A stretch of DNA of 13,266 bases from Alphaproteobacteria bacterium (GTDB lineage: Bacteria; Pseudomonadota; Alphaproteobacteria; Rs-D84; NBLK01), in the NCBI GenBank assembly GCA_016936785.1, contig JAFGXE010000085.1, positions 1 through 13,266 on the forward strand, read 5' to 3'. The translations under genes were made by a program, and so were the position numbers. The notes under the pieces were generated by a model. It had not been told where the DNA came from. It ran no database searches and was given only the letters and a program-made list of their open reading frames with translations. Of this stretch, positions 6,987-13,266 are shown piece after piece. Position 1 is the stretch's first letter. Each line of letters opens with the position of its first letter.

Positions 6987-7515
6987 GTTCTTTATTGTCT
7001 GGCAAAAAGACCCCAAAAATATTTTCATTATTCTTGACCTGAACTTGAGACCCGAGTGTCACTTCAATTGGGAGACCAAATTTAAAGTCTGAAAGAAGGG
7101 GCGAAAGACATCCGAAAGCTTCAATAATCATTTGAGTATCAACAATATGAAAAGTTGCTTGCGTTTGGATTTTTTCAAAATAACCTAAGGGTGCAATGGC
7201 AAATTGTCCATCTGGTGTATGCACGCATCCGACAGTCGCTAAAAGTTTTTCTCCGTTGTCATTTGTAAAAACAGCAACCGGTTGTGTGATGTTATTCGTC
7301 TTTTTTTCTTGTTTCATAAAGTCAGGTGTATTTTTTCCGGAAAGAAAAGAAATAATCTCAGGGTCTGTGAAAAAAATAAGACCCCCTCCAATTAGAATAA
7401 AAATAATAGCAATAACACCATAAAGGCGTAAGCGGTTGTGATGACTTTCCTTGCGTGAATCTGCATCACGTTTTATATTAATTTCAGGTGGTGTATAGAT
7501 TGTGCGATCTGGCAC
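6967..7515 (-). CDS. single-span membrane protein of unknown function
   Basis: A 182-aa protein, not recognised, starting at GTG 7515. AAGGAG lies about 10 nt upstream, inside the end of the preceding lipoprotein gene. The N-terminus is basic and hydrophilic (residues 1-30). One strong membrane span lies at about 31-50. A hydrophilic linker leads to a globular C-terminal domain of about 110 residues (beta-rich by eye, Cys97 and Cys136). The positive-inside rule suggests an N-in, C-out bitopic inner-membrane protein with the domain in the periplasm; the two cysteines could then pair. It is cotranscribed with the lipoprotein gene (2 nt between them), so both probably act in the envelope. Its last six codons and stop lie antisense to the 3' end of comEC, a 20-bp convergent overlap. 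Confidence 0.75.
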   Translation of the reverse strand: MPDRTIYTPPEINIKRDADSRKESHHNRLRLYGVIAIIFILIGGGLIFFTDPEIISFLSGKNTPDFMKQEKKTNNITQPVAVFTNDNGEKLLATVGCVHTPDGQFAIAPLGYFEKIQTQATFHIVDTQMIIEAFGCLSPLLSDFKFGLPIEVTLGSQVQVKNNENIFGVFLPDNKELILPKE

Positions 7516-7517
7516 GA

Positions 7518-7919
7518 CTATTCAACTCCTTCTGTGCGGGGGGACATAACAAATTTTATATGTGTGCCATCAAGTGCATGCTCTGTGAATGAAATTTGAG
7601 CAATACGATTGTTTTTTGTAAAGATTAAAGATTGTTGGAAATCGCCTCGAGAAAATGTGAGTTGCGTCCATCCAAATAGTTTCATTTCTTTTGTGTAATA
7701 CTCAAAGATAGCGCCGAGATTGTATGGTGCAGAAAATGCAATGACGCCCCACCAATCGTTATCTTTACCAATTACAGATGTTTCTCTATTGTCCAAAAGA
7801 GATCTTTCTGGGACAGGAATATCTTTAAAACGATCAAAATTTTGACGTTCTTGTGACCATTGTGGCGAAGCACACCCCATCAATGTTAAAACAAACAAAC
7901 CTGCTAGAATTTTTTTCAC
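7518..7919 (-). CDS. small lipoprotein, unknown function
   Basis: A 133-aa lipoprotein. The chosen start is GTG at 7919, with AAAGGAGAGG just upstream. A TTG at 7943 would extend the frame by 8 residues but lacks such a site and would place the Shine-Dalgarno inside the gene. The N-terminus KKILAGLFVLTLMGC has a lipobox, with Cys16 as the lipidated residue. The next residue is Ala, not Asp, which by the E. coli sorting rule favours outer-membrane targeting. The mature part contains IPVPERSLL, then FEYYTKEMKLFGW, then QSLIFTKNNR. This pattern (pro-rich strand, FYxxEMxxxGW helix, strands) recalls small periplasm-facing lipoproteins seen in alphaproteobacteria, but I cannot name the family. It is first gene of a two-gene unit with the membrane protein downstream. 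Confidence 0.78.
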   Translation of the reverse strand: MKKILAGLFVLTLMGCASPQWSQERQNFDRFKDIPVPERSLLDNRETSVIGKDNDWWGVIAFSAPYNLGAIFEYYTKEMKLFGWTQLTFSRGDFQQSLIFTKNNRIAQISFTEHALDGTHIKFVMSPRTEGVE

Positions 7920-7952
7920 GAAACCTCTCCTTTTCTCCTTCAATACAACTTT

Positions 7953-7961
7953 AGTATACCA
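7953..7961 (-). promoter_or_regulatory. extended -10 promoter of the lipoprotein operon
   Basis: On the minus strand TGG TATACT forms an extended -10, with the hexamer at plus-strand 7953-7958. It is about 33 nt upstream of the GTG start. The -35 region is poor. Confidence 0.5.
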
Positions 7962-7994
7962 TATTTTTTGATGAAGAGAAAGACTTTTTTAGAA

Positions 7995-8026
7995 AAATAA
8001 AACAAGGGGAAATTTCCCCTCGTTTT
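7995..8026 (-). terminator. intrinsic terminator of the large minus-strand locus
   Basis: AGGGGAAATTTCCCCT (8005-8020) is a perfect palindrome, extended by AAAAC/GTTTT arms (7999-8003 and 8022-8026) with one mismatch. Read on the minus strand it is followed by TTGTTTTATTTTTC, so it ends transcription of the gene that stops at 8045. The next minus-strand promoter lies just beyond it. Confidence 0.8.
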
Positions 8027-8044
8027 AAGCATTACTTAAGTTTT

Positions 8045-9913
8045 TTACTTTCCAGTTAAGTACTTTATTGTCTTTTCTTGAATATCCTGTGTAATTTTTT
8101 TCTTTCTTAATACTTCTTCAATCCAAAGAATCTCTTTTGCATAATTTTGTTGTTCTTCACTTCCTCCTCTATTTTTTATGATTTGGCGTGCAAGAATGTC
8201 TTTGATGGGAGGAAGTCCTCTCTTTGGAATATCTGATATTTCTCCTTCTGGTAAAGCTTTTTTACCTTCCGGTAAGATTTTATTACGCTTTTTCTTTGCA
8301 ATCTTATCGGCAAGGCTTCCAAGGCGTTCGCGTAATCGTTTCTTTCCTTTTTCAACTGGTCCATTTAACCAACCGAAGATACCTGTAAAACGGTCATTTG
8401 CTGGGAAAACATCTGTTGTTGAATCAGTGGTGACAATTTCTGTCCATGCGTCTTTGACTAAAACTTGGTCTGTAGTGAACACATCGCTATGATTTGCGTA
8501 AGTTGCATATACATTCGGATTTCCTGTTTCTGTTGTTAGCTCGCCTCCAACATTTCTTGCATTATAATTTAGAACGCCATCATCTTGATAGCCTGCACCG
8601 TCAACATGACCAACTGTATTATGCGCTCCGATGGAAGGATCAATCTTATCAAAAGATTTTATTGTATCCAAATCCAAATCTCCACTTGCTAACTTATGGA
8701 CGTCACTTGCGTCAACAGCGGAATTGTCAGAAACCCATCCTGGACCAAAGACTTTATGATTCCCTCCGGAATAAGTATTGTGACCTCCTTGAACATGCAT
8801 TTCCATATTATCTGGTGCTAACATTCCAGAATCATGTTGCGCGAGTAAGATACGATAAGCATTGTAGGTTTTTCCACTATCATTTAGATGATTGGATTTA
8901 ATAAAGTCGTTGATGTTATCAAGTCTTTCTTGAAGAAGGTCAGGATGATCTTTATACCAAAGTTCTAATACATGTTTATTTCCGTCAATTACTCCAGGTT
9001 TGTAATCAATCACGTCTTTATATTCAGCAGGGTGTTCAATTATTTCTTCTGTATGATGGGTAACAGTTTCTTTTGTTTGGAAAATTTCGTTTCTTGCATG
9101 GTTTGCATTGTAGGAATCAATTGCAGAATTTGCAAGAGATCTTCCTACAAGAGCACCCCCAAAGGTTGCAATAGCATTAAGAGATCCCCAAAAAACAGAT
9201 TCGCCCTTTCCAAGTCCGGTGTCTCGGGACTGTTTATAGGATTTTATGCCTCCTGTTGCCATTCCAATTGCAAGCGCTCCTTTTCCACAAATCCCTGCTA
9301 GAATAGGATTTCCTGCAACACCGAAAGCAACAGCGCTTGCTCCGAGTGTTGTTGTTGCAATAACAGCTTGGAGTTCTCTATCTTTTGTGAAATCTTTCCA
9401 AGTATATTTACGACCTTCTTTTTTTGCTTGTTTTTTACGTTGCCAAATTTGAAAAGTTGTGACACCAACACCGATTCCAACTCCAGTAATTGCAGCAAGT
9501 GTTGAGGATGTTGCAGATAATGTTGTGATTGCTGCCGCACTTAAGCCTGCGATTGCAAACTTAATCCCTGCTTTTTTTAGCTGACTAATTCGTGCTTTTC
9601 TTTTATCTGAAGTTTCCTTAAGGCGATGAGGTGCGTGCTTGTCAATATTCGTTATTTTATCGTATATTTTTGATACAATATTTTCATTATTTGTTTTTTG
9701 AGCAAAACGATGTGCAAACCCATCAACTGTATTTACTTGTCCATCTATCGCTTGTTCATACGCTTCATCTGAAATACCGAGATTTTCTTCTTTGTTATTA
9801 AGTTTCTGTTTAAATTTTTTGAAATACTTCGGATCGTTAAATTTGTCCGGATTTTCAGTGACTCCTTTTAATAATTCTTCAGAATTGTGAATTGAGAAGA
9901 GCTTAAACAGCAC
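8045..9913 (-). CDS. large protein with Ala/Gly-rich hydrophobic blocks (C-terminal part of a probably frameshifted gene)
   Basis: The frame gives 622 aa from a GTG at 9913, but it is open further upstream to about 9987. The GTG has no good Shine-Dalgarno and the first internal ATG is about 210 codons in. I therefore read it as the 3' part of one gene with the frame at 9868-11103. Numbered from 9913: residues 1-110 are charged and helical. Residues 115-155, 183-222 and 239-262 are three Ala/Gly/Thr-rich hydrophobic blocks separated by Lys-rich loops, capable of membrane insertion. Residues 270-500 are hydrophilic, His/Asp/Asn-rich (for example HVQGGHNTYSGGNHKVFGPG near 373-392). Residues 520-545 are a Lys/Arg-rich helix. 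A short LPEG duplication lies near 547-556, and the end is helical and basic. No signal peptide or catalytic motif is recognised. The hydrophobic-hairpin layout resembles pore-forming or membrane-inserting secreted proteins, but this is a weak analogy. Confidence 0.7.
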   Translation of the reverse strand: MLFKLFSIHNSEELLKGVTENPDKFNDPKYFKKFKQKLNNKEENLGISDEAYEQAIDGQVNTVDGFAHRFAQKTNNENIVSKIYDKITNIDKHAPHRLKETSDKRKARISQLKKAGIKFAIAGLSAAAITTLSATSSTLAAITGVGIGVGVTTFQIWQRKKQAKKEGRKYTWKDFTKDRELQAVIATTTLGASAVAFGVAGNPILAGICGKGALAIGMATGGIKSYKQSRDTGLGKGESVFWGSLNAIATFGGALVGRSLANSAIDSYNANHARNEIFQTKETVTHHTEEIIEHPAEYKDVIDYKPGVIDGNKHVLELWYKDHPDLLQERLDNINDFIKSNHLNDSGKTYNAYRILLAQHDSGMLAPDNMEMHVQGGHNTYSGGNHKVFGPGWVSDNSAVDASDVHKLASGDLDLDTIKSFDKIDPSIGAHNTVGHVDGAGYQDDGVLNYNARNVGGELTTETGNPNVYATYANHSDVFTTDQVLVKDAWTEIVTTDSTTDVFPANDRFTGIFGWLNGPVEKGKKRLRERLGSLADKIAKKKRNKILPEGKKALPEGEISDIPKRGLPPIKDILARQIIKNRGGSEEQQNYAKEILWIEEVLRKKKITQDIQEKTIKYLTGK

Positions 9914-11103
9914 ATTTTCGTTAAACTCTTTAATGAGAGAATCTGCATCAATACTTTGAGCTGAGGTTCCAGAGACTTTAGAACTTCATCAAGTTTAGAA
10001 AGCTCCAAAACAGTCGCAAGTTTTCCTTTTGGATCAATTGTGTATCCGTCTTTATATTCAAGTTGAGGATTGCCATTTTGATCTAAAAACTGCGGGACTT
10101 CATTGTCATTTTCATCGTAAAATTTATACCGTTCAATAAGTTGAATCGTTTCAGAAGTGAGGATCTCAATCACATTTTCAGGAGCATCTAAAAGATTGTT
10201 TGACTCCTTAAAATTTGAATCAATTTTATCCTGATCAAGGTTTTCAATCCCTTCAAGATTCCAAACAGAATCATATTCTCCCATCAAACTTTCAAGATAC
10301 GTTCTATTTTCTTTTATTTGTATAAATTGCTTATCTGTGAGAGGAGGATTCGGATGATCCGAAATTCGCAAACCCATCATATCCATATAGCCTTGGTAAA
10401 CATCAGCAATATTTGTTTTATCCGCATAGTAATATGCTAACTGATTTTTCATGTCAGCAGAAAGTTCATCCATTCTATTGCAAACTTTTTGGAACATTGC
10501 CTTGTATTCATTTTCTGTTCGTCCTTTAAGGGTTGCATGAATTTTGTTTAAAACAAAAGGCGGAGCAAGCTTTAAGGCTGTTGGGTCTTCTACGACGCCT
10601 GTTGCAAAATTAAAATCAAAGATACCTTGTTCTTTTGTGCTTAATTTATCTGCAATTTGAGCAAATTTTAAAACTTCTGTTGTGTTTGAAGAATTCATTA
10701 TTTTGTTAAAATCGTCATTTGAGATTTTCCCCATATCATGAAGAATTTTAACTGTCAAAAAGGAAAAGATTTCGCGATTTTTATCTGAGTGCATACTTCT
10801 AATGCGGTTAAGTTCCTCAGCTACAGGCACTTTCGAAGCATCAAGAAGTTCATTAAAAATGATTGTCGCTTTTTCCCCATCGTCAGTAATTTGTTCGTTT
10901 TCATCCACTCCAAATAGTCGGATGAACGATTTCATCCACTTGGGAGACGAAAAAACATCGTCTTCCAATGTAATTTTTCTTTGGGAAAAATCATGAAGCA
11001 ATTGACGGTTCTTCTTTAGAAGATTTTTTTGTTTGTTTAAATCTTTTTCTTTCCAATATTCAAGAACTATCTCTTTTAATGTTTCTAGATTGATTTTTTT
11101 CAT
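9868..11103 (-). CDS. N-terminal part of the same large protein, unknown function
   Basis: The frame encodes 411 aa from the ATG at 11103, with AAGGA 6 nt upstream and a good promoter behind it. The product is soluble-looking, acidic and almost all helical, with no signal peptide. The start is a Lys/Glu/Leu-rich helix (residues 1-45), then WMKSFIRLFGVDENEQITDD, then a helical middle and a short loop with DENDNEVPQFLDQNGNPQLEY near 345. Up to residue 375 (LSKLDEVL) composition is uniform. The last 36 residues change to Leu/Ser/Cys-rich sequence unlike the rest, as expected after a frameshift. Adding one A to the AAA at 9977-9979 joins residue 375 to the downstream frame as V-L-K-V-S-G-T-S-A-Q-S-I-D-A-D and yields one protein of about 1019 aa. 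Family not recognised. Confidence 0.75.
   Translation of the reverse strand: MKKINLETLKEIVLEYWKEKDLNKQKNLLKKNRQLLHDFSQRKITLEDDVFSSPKWMKSFIRLFGVDENEQITDDGEKATIIFNELLDASKVPVAEELNRIRSMHSDKNREIFSFLTVKILHDMGKISNDDFNKIMNSSNTTEVLKFAQIADKLSTKEQGIFDFNFATGVVEDPTALKLAPPFVLNKIHATLKGRTENEYKAMFQKVCNRMDELSADMKNQLAYYYADKTNIADVYQGYMDMMGLRISDHPNPPLTDKQFIQIKENRTYLESLMGEYDSVWNLEGIENLDQDKIDSNFKESNNLLDAPENVIEILTSETIQLIERYKFYDENDNEVPQFLDQNGNPQLEYKDGYTIDPKGKLATVLELSKLDEVLKSLEPQLKVLMQILSLKSLTKMCCLSSSQFTILKNY
9976..9981 (-). other. probable single-base deletion (frameshift site)
   Basis: On the minus strand GTT CTA AAG TCT reads out of frame with the downstream part. An extra A (CTA AAA GTC TCT) restores one continuous frame. 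The two frames overlap as open sequence from about 9868 to 9987, so the true site must lie in that interval; the A run is the most likely place. It could be a real mutation or an assembly error. Confidence 0.6.
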
Positions 11104-11136
11104 TTTTGTTCCTTAATAAGTTAACTATGCTCCTCA

Positions 11137-11164
11137 AGCATATCACATTTTACGTTTATTTCAA
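11137..11164 (-). promoter_or_regulatory. promoter of the large minus-strand locus
   Basis: On the minus strand TTGAAA (plus 11159-11164), a 16-bp spacer and TATGCT (plus 11137-11142), with TGA before the hexamer as an extended -10. It lies about 34 nt upstream of the ATG at 11103. Confidence 0.6.
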
Positions 11165-11175
11165 AATGATATTTT

Positions 11176-11183
11176 GCTATAGT
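11176..11183 (+). promoter_or_regulatory. candidate extended -10 promoter of the ABC exporter gene
   Basis: TATAGT (11178-11183), preceded by GC after a T (TGC TATAGT read from 11175), forms an extended -10. The -35 (TTTATT, 11155-11160) is poor and overlaps the divergent promoter. Transcription from here would leave a leader of about 120 nt (11190-11312). I see no clear riboswitch or hairpin in that leader. Confidence 0.4.
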
Positions 11184-11312
11184 CTGTATGTCAAGAGATA
11201 TTTTATTTTACCCATCCTCAAGTGTTGCACTTCAGATTTGAATCGGTATTTTTAACATTGCTTTTTAGCTTTATTGTTCGTATTCTTTTTCCGCAAATAA
11301 AAAGGAGATACT

Positions 11313-13079
11313 TTGGCTAAATCTTTTGAAATGACACGAAAAGATATTAAAACAGTTAAAAAGCTATGGCATCTTGCTCTTAAGAAGTATGTTAAGTCTG
11401 TATTTATTGCATTTGTCTTCTTGATGCTTTCTGCTGGAGGCGAAGCGTATAGCCTTTCTCTTCTTGAGCCTATTTTTGATTCGGGCTTCATTGATAAAAA
11501 CAATGGCGCACTGGGGCTTATTTCACTTCAAATTATGGGGGTGTTTTTTCTTAAGAGTTTAGCGCTGTATGCTCATACTTATATCATGGGGATGACAGGG
11601 CTTAGGGCAACGCGAGAAATTCAAATTAAAGTGTTTCAAAAATTTTTGGGTATGGATATGGGGTTTTTTGCGCGAAAGAACTTTGGAACACTTCAGACAC
11701 ACTTTGGTGCGGATAGTAAATCGGTCGATGCCTTTCTTAAAACATTTTTTACAAAGTTCCTAAAAGATATAATCACAATTATCTTTATGCTTGGATATAT
11801 GATTTATATTTCACCAAGACTTTCTATTATTATTTTTGTTCTTTTGCCAGCGATTGCTTATCCTCTTGCACGATTTGGAAAACGGTATCGTGCTATATTT
11901 GGACGCTCAATGAAAAAATCTGAAGAGTTTGGAAGCTACTTTCATCAGGTACTTCAAAGTATTCCAATCGTAAAGATTTACGGGAAAGAAAAACAAGAAA
12001 TAAAACGTGCGGATTCATATTTAATGCAACTTTTAGAGCTTTCACGAAAGAATTTGCGTATTTCTGCACGTTCGCGCCCGACGATGGAAGTTTTAGGTGG
12101 CATGGCTATTTCAGGAGTGCTTCTTATTGGTGGGTCTCAAATTGCATCTGGTTTGCTTACAACAGGAGAGCTTGTGACTTTTCTTGCGATGCTTTTTGCC
12201 TGTTATCGTCCCCTTAAATCTCTTTCAAATACATTTGTGGAGATGCAGTCTTCAATGAAAAATGCAGAACGTCTTTTGGAGCTTATGGATGAAAAGACGG
12301 CTATTTTTGATGTGAAAGGTGCACGTGTTTTAAAAACGAAGAAAGCAAATATTTCATTTGAAAACATTTCGTTTAGATATGATGAAAAAACATCAATTTT
12401 AGAGAATATATCTTTTGAGGTACCTTCAGGAAAAACTGTTGCGCTCGTTGGTGCATCTGGTGGGGGAAAAAGTACTGTTATGAAACTTCTTCCACGTTTT
12501 TACGATGTGCAAGAAGGGCAGATTAAAATTAACGGGACAGATATTCGACACTTAACGCTTAAATCTTTACGGGAACATATGGCGTTTGTGACACAAGATA
12601 CGATGCTTTTTGAAGGGACGATTGCAGAGAATATTGCTTACGGTGCTTCTCACAATGTTTCTCAAAAAGAAATTGAACAAGCTGCGAAGTATGCGAATGC
12701 GCATGAGTTTATTTTGGAATTTGAAAAAGGGTATCAGCAACCTGTTGGAGAGAAGGGAGGAAGTCTTTCTGGAGGACAAAAGCAACGTATTTCAATTGCA
12801 CGTGCTTTGTTAAAAAATGCACCCATTCTTCTTCTTGACGAAGCGACATCCGCTTTGGATACTCAATCTGAGTATGTTGTTCAGCAAGCGCTTGATAAGC
12901 TTATGACAAATCGCACAACACTTGTTATTGCTCATCGTCTTTCTACAATTATTCATGCAGATAAGATTGTTGTTGTCGATCGTGGGCAGATTGTGGAAGA
13001 GGGAAGTCATGAGGTTCTTTTGAAGAAAAAAGGATATTATGCGAATCTATACCAAATGCAATTAAAAAAGAAAAAATAA
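11313..13079 (+). CDS. MsbA-like ABC exporter, fused membrane and ATPase domains
   Basis: A 588-aa half-transporter of the MsbA/lipid-exporter type; it works as a homodimer in the inner membrane. The start is TTG at 11313, set by AAGGAG 5 nt upstream; the first ATG would remove six residues and has no such site. The transmembrane domain spans about residues 25-310 with six predicted helices. The nucleotide-binding domain has all motifs intact: Walker A GASGGGKST (380-388), Q-loop Gln428, signature LSGGQ (485-489), Walker B ILLLDE (505-510) with catalytic Glu510, D-loop SALD, and H-loop His541. The domain order and length match MsbA, which flips lipid A core or phospholipid. A peptide or drug exporter of the same fold cannot be excluded, so no symbol is given. 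It diverges from the large minus-strand locus and is followed by a lipoprotein gene. Confidence 0.92.
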   Translation: MAKSFEMTRKDIKTVKKLWHLALKKYVKSVFIAFVFLMLSAGGEAYSLSLLEPIFDSGFIDKNNGALGLISLQIMGVFFLKSLALYAHTYIMGMTGLRATREIQIKVFQKFLGMDMGFFARKNFGTLQTHFGADSKSVDAFLKTFFTKFLKDIITIIFMLGYMIYISPRLSIIIFVLLPAIAYPLARFGKRYRAIFGRSMKKSEEFGSYFHQVLQSIPIVKIYGKEKQEIKRADSYLMQLLELSRKNLRISARSRPTMEVLGGMAISGVLLIGGSQIASGLLTTGELVTFLAMLFACYRPLKSLSNTFVEMQSSMKNAERLLELMDEKTAIFDVKGARVLKTKKANISFENISFRYDEKTSILENISFEVPSGKTVALVGASGGGKSTVMKLLPRFYDVQEGQIKINGTDIRHLTLKSLREHMAFVTQDTMLFEGTIAENIAYGASHNVSQKEIEQAAKYANAHEFILEFEKGYQQPVGEKGGSLSGGQKQRISIARALLKNAPILLLDEATSALDTQSEYVVQQALDKLMTNRTTLVIAHRLSTIIHADKIVVVDRGQIVEEGSHEVLLKKKGYYANLYQMQLKKKK

Positions 13080-13083
13080 CTGC

Positions 13084-13111
13084 TTGATTTTCTCATCAAT
13101 TCTTCTATTCT
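13084..13111 (+). promoter_or_regulatory. candidate promoter of the terminal lipoprotein gene
   Basis: TTGATT (13084-13089), a 16-bp spacer and TATTCT (13106-13111) lie 27 nt before the ATG. In readthrough RNA from the exporter gene, TCTCTTT (13112-13118) would pair with AAAGAGA (13123-13129) and cover part of the Shine-Dalgarno. A transcript starting near 13118 would lack the left arm. Confidence 0.4.
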
Positions 13112-13138
13112 TCTCTTTAGAGAAAGAGAGGATTTTAG

Positions 13139-13266
13139 ATGTCTAAATATATTATTGTTTTACCTTTTTTATTTTTAATCGGATGTAGTTGTTTCCGGTC
13201 TTGTCCTTGTATGCCTGAGATTAAAGAGAATGAAGAGTTGATTGTGCCACCCGATCTCAAATCTGC
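13139..13266 (+). CDS. Cys-rich lipoprotein, N-terminal fragment (cut by window end)
   Basis: The first 42 codons of a lipoprotein running off the right edge. The ATG is preceded by GAGAGG at 7 nt. The signal sequence MSKYIIVLPFLFLIGC has a lipobox with Cys16 as the lipidation site. Three more cysteines follow at once (18, 22, 24; C-S-C-F-R-S-C-P-C), an unusual cluster for a lipoprotein tether. The mature part then has an acidic stretch and ELIVPPDL. The VPPDL motif is reminiscent of BamC-type or other beta-barrel-assembly lipoproteins near their N-terminus, but it is too short to decide. It lies 59 nt downstream of the exporter gene on the same strand. Confidence 0.75.
   Translation, partial: MSKYIIVLPFLFLIGCSCFRSCPCMPEIKENEELIVPPDLKS

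Noticed and set aside
8178..8901. Two consecutive plus-strand open frames opposite the large minus-strand gene
   Set aside because: They are shadows of the minus-strand frame; no ribosome site, and composition is not protein-like.
9850..9870. AAAAGGAG just after the upstream stop codon as the ribosome site for a separate downstream gene
   Set aside because: No ATG, GTG or TTG lies in the right frame at a usable distance after it.
9868..9987. Programmed -1 frameshift signal in the overlap of the two halves of the large gene
   Set aside because: No X XXY YYZ heptamer in the right frame and no clear downstream stem were found; a deletion in an A run is simpler.
11184..11312. Possible riboswitch or attenuator in the leader of the ABC exporter gene
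   Set aside because: No stable hairpin or recognisable aptamer pattern is visible.

Overview
The window is AT-rich chromosomal DNA from a Gram-negative bacterium. Two lipoprotein genes, signal-peptide proteins and an MsbA-type exporter point to a double-membrane cell. The C-terminal tail of ComEC (a small Cys-containing domain in place of an intact metallo-beta-lactamase domain) and a dispersed 'GATTGCTTCG...CGCAATGAC' intergenic repeat suggest a low-GC, possibly host-associated alphaproteobacterium. That placement is inference from family resemblance, not a database result. No tRNA, rRNA, CRISPR array, transposase or phage gene was found.

Layout, left to right. (1) A ychF GTPase gene runs leftward off the window edge. 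It diverges, across a short promoter region, from a lone SufD-like Fe-S assembly gene. (2) Two rightward genes for exported proteins follow. The first is a 477-aa protein with a duplicated four-cysteine module and leucine-rich repeats. The second is a 175-aa protein of unknown function whose best promoter would give a leaderless mRNA. A compact UUCG-loop terminator separates them. (3) A short repeat-bearing intergenic stretch leads into an 831-aa ComEC/Rec2 DNA-uptake channel gene that carries an unusual basic, aromatic-rich insertion of about 130 residues. (4) A leftward two-gene unit encodes a small lipoprotein and a single-span membrane protein, and converges on comEC with a 20-bp overlap. 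(5) A leftward locus of about 3 kb encodes a large protein of unknown function with three Ala/Gly-rich hydrophobic blocks. It now reads as two overlapping frames, and a one-base deletion in an A run would explain the break. (6) A rightward MsbA-like ABC exporter diverges from that locus. It is followed by the start of a Cys-rich lipoprotein gene cut by the window end.

The genes do not form one evident pathway. The recognisable ones (ychF, sufD-like, comEC, msbA-like) are housekeeping or core envelope genes, interleaved with lineage-specific exported or membrane proteins. Several start codons are GTG or TTG and were chosen by Shine-Dalgarno position. Most proposed promoters rely on an extended -10 element (TGN before the hexamer). 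I do not see a convincing new multi-gene system. The best candidates for follow-up are the frameshifted large membrane-active-looking protein, the duplicated Cys module joined to LRRs, and the ComEC insertion.
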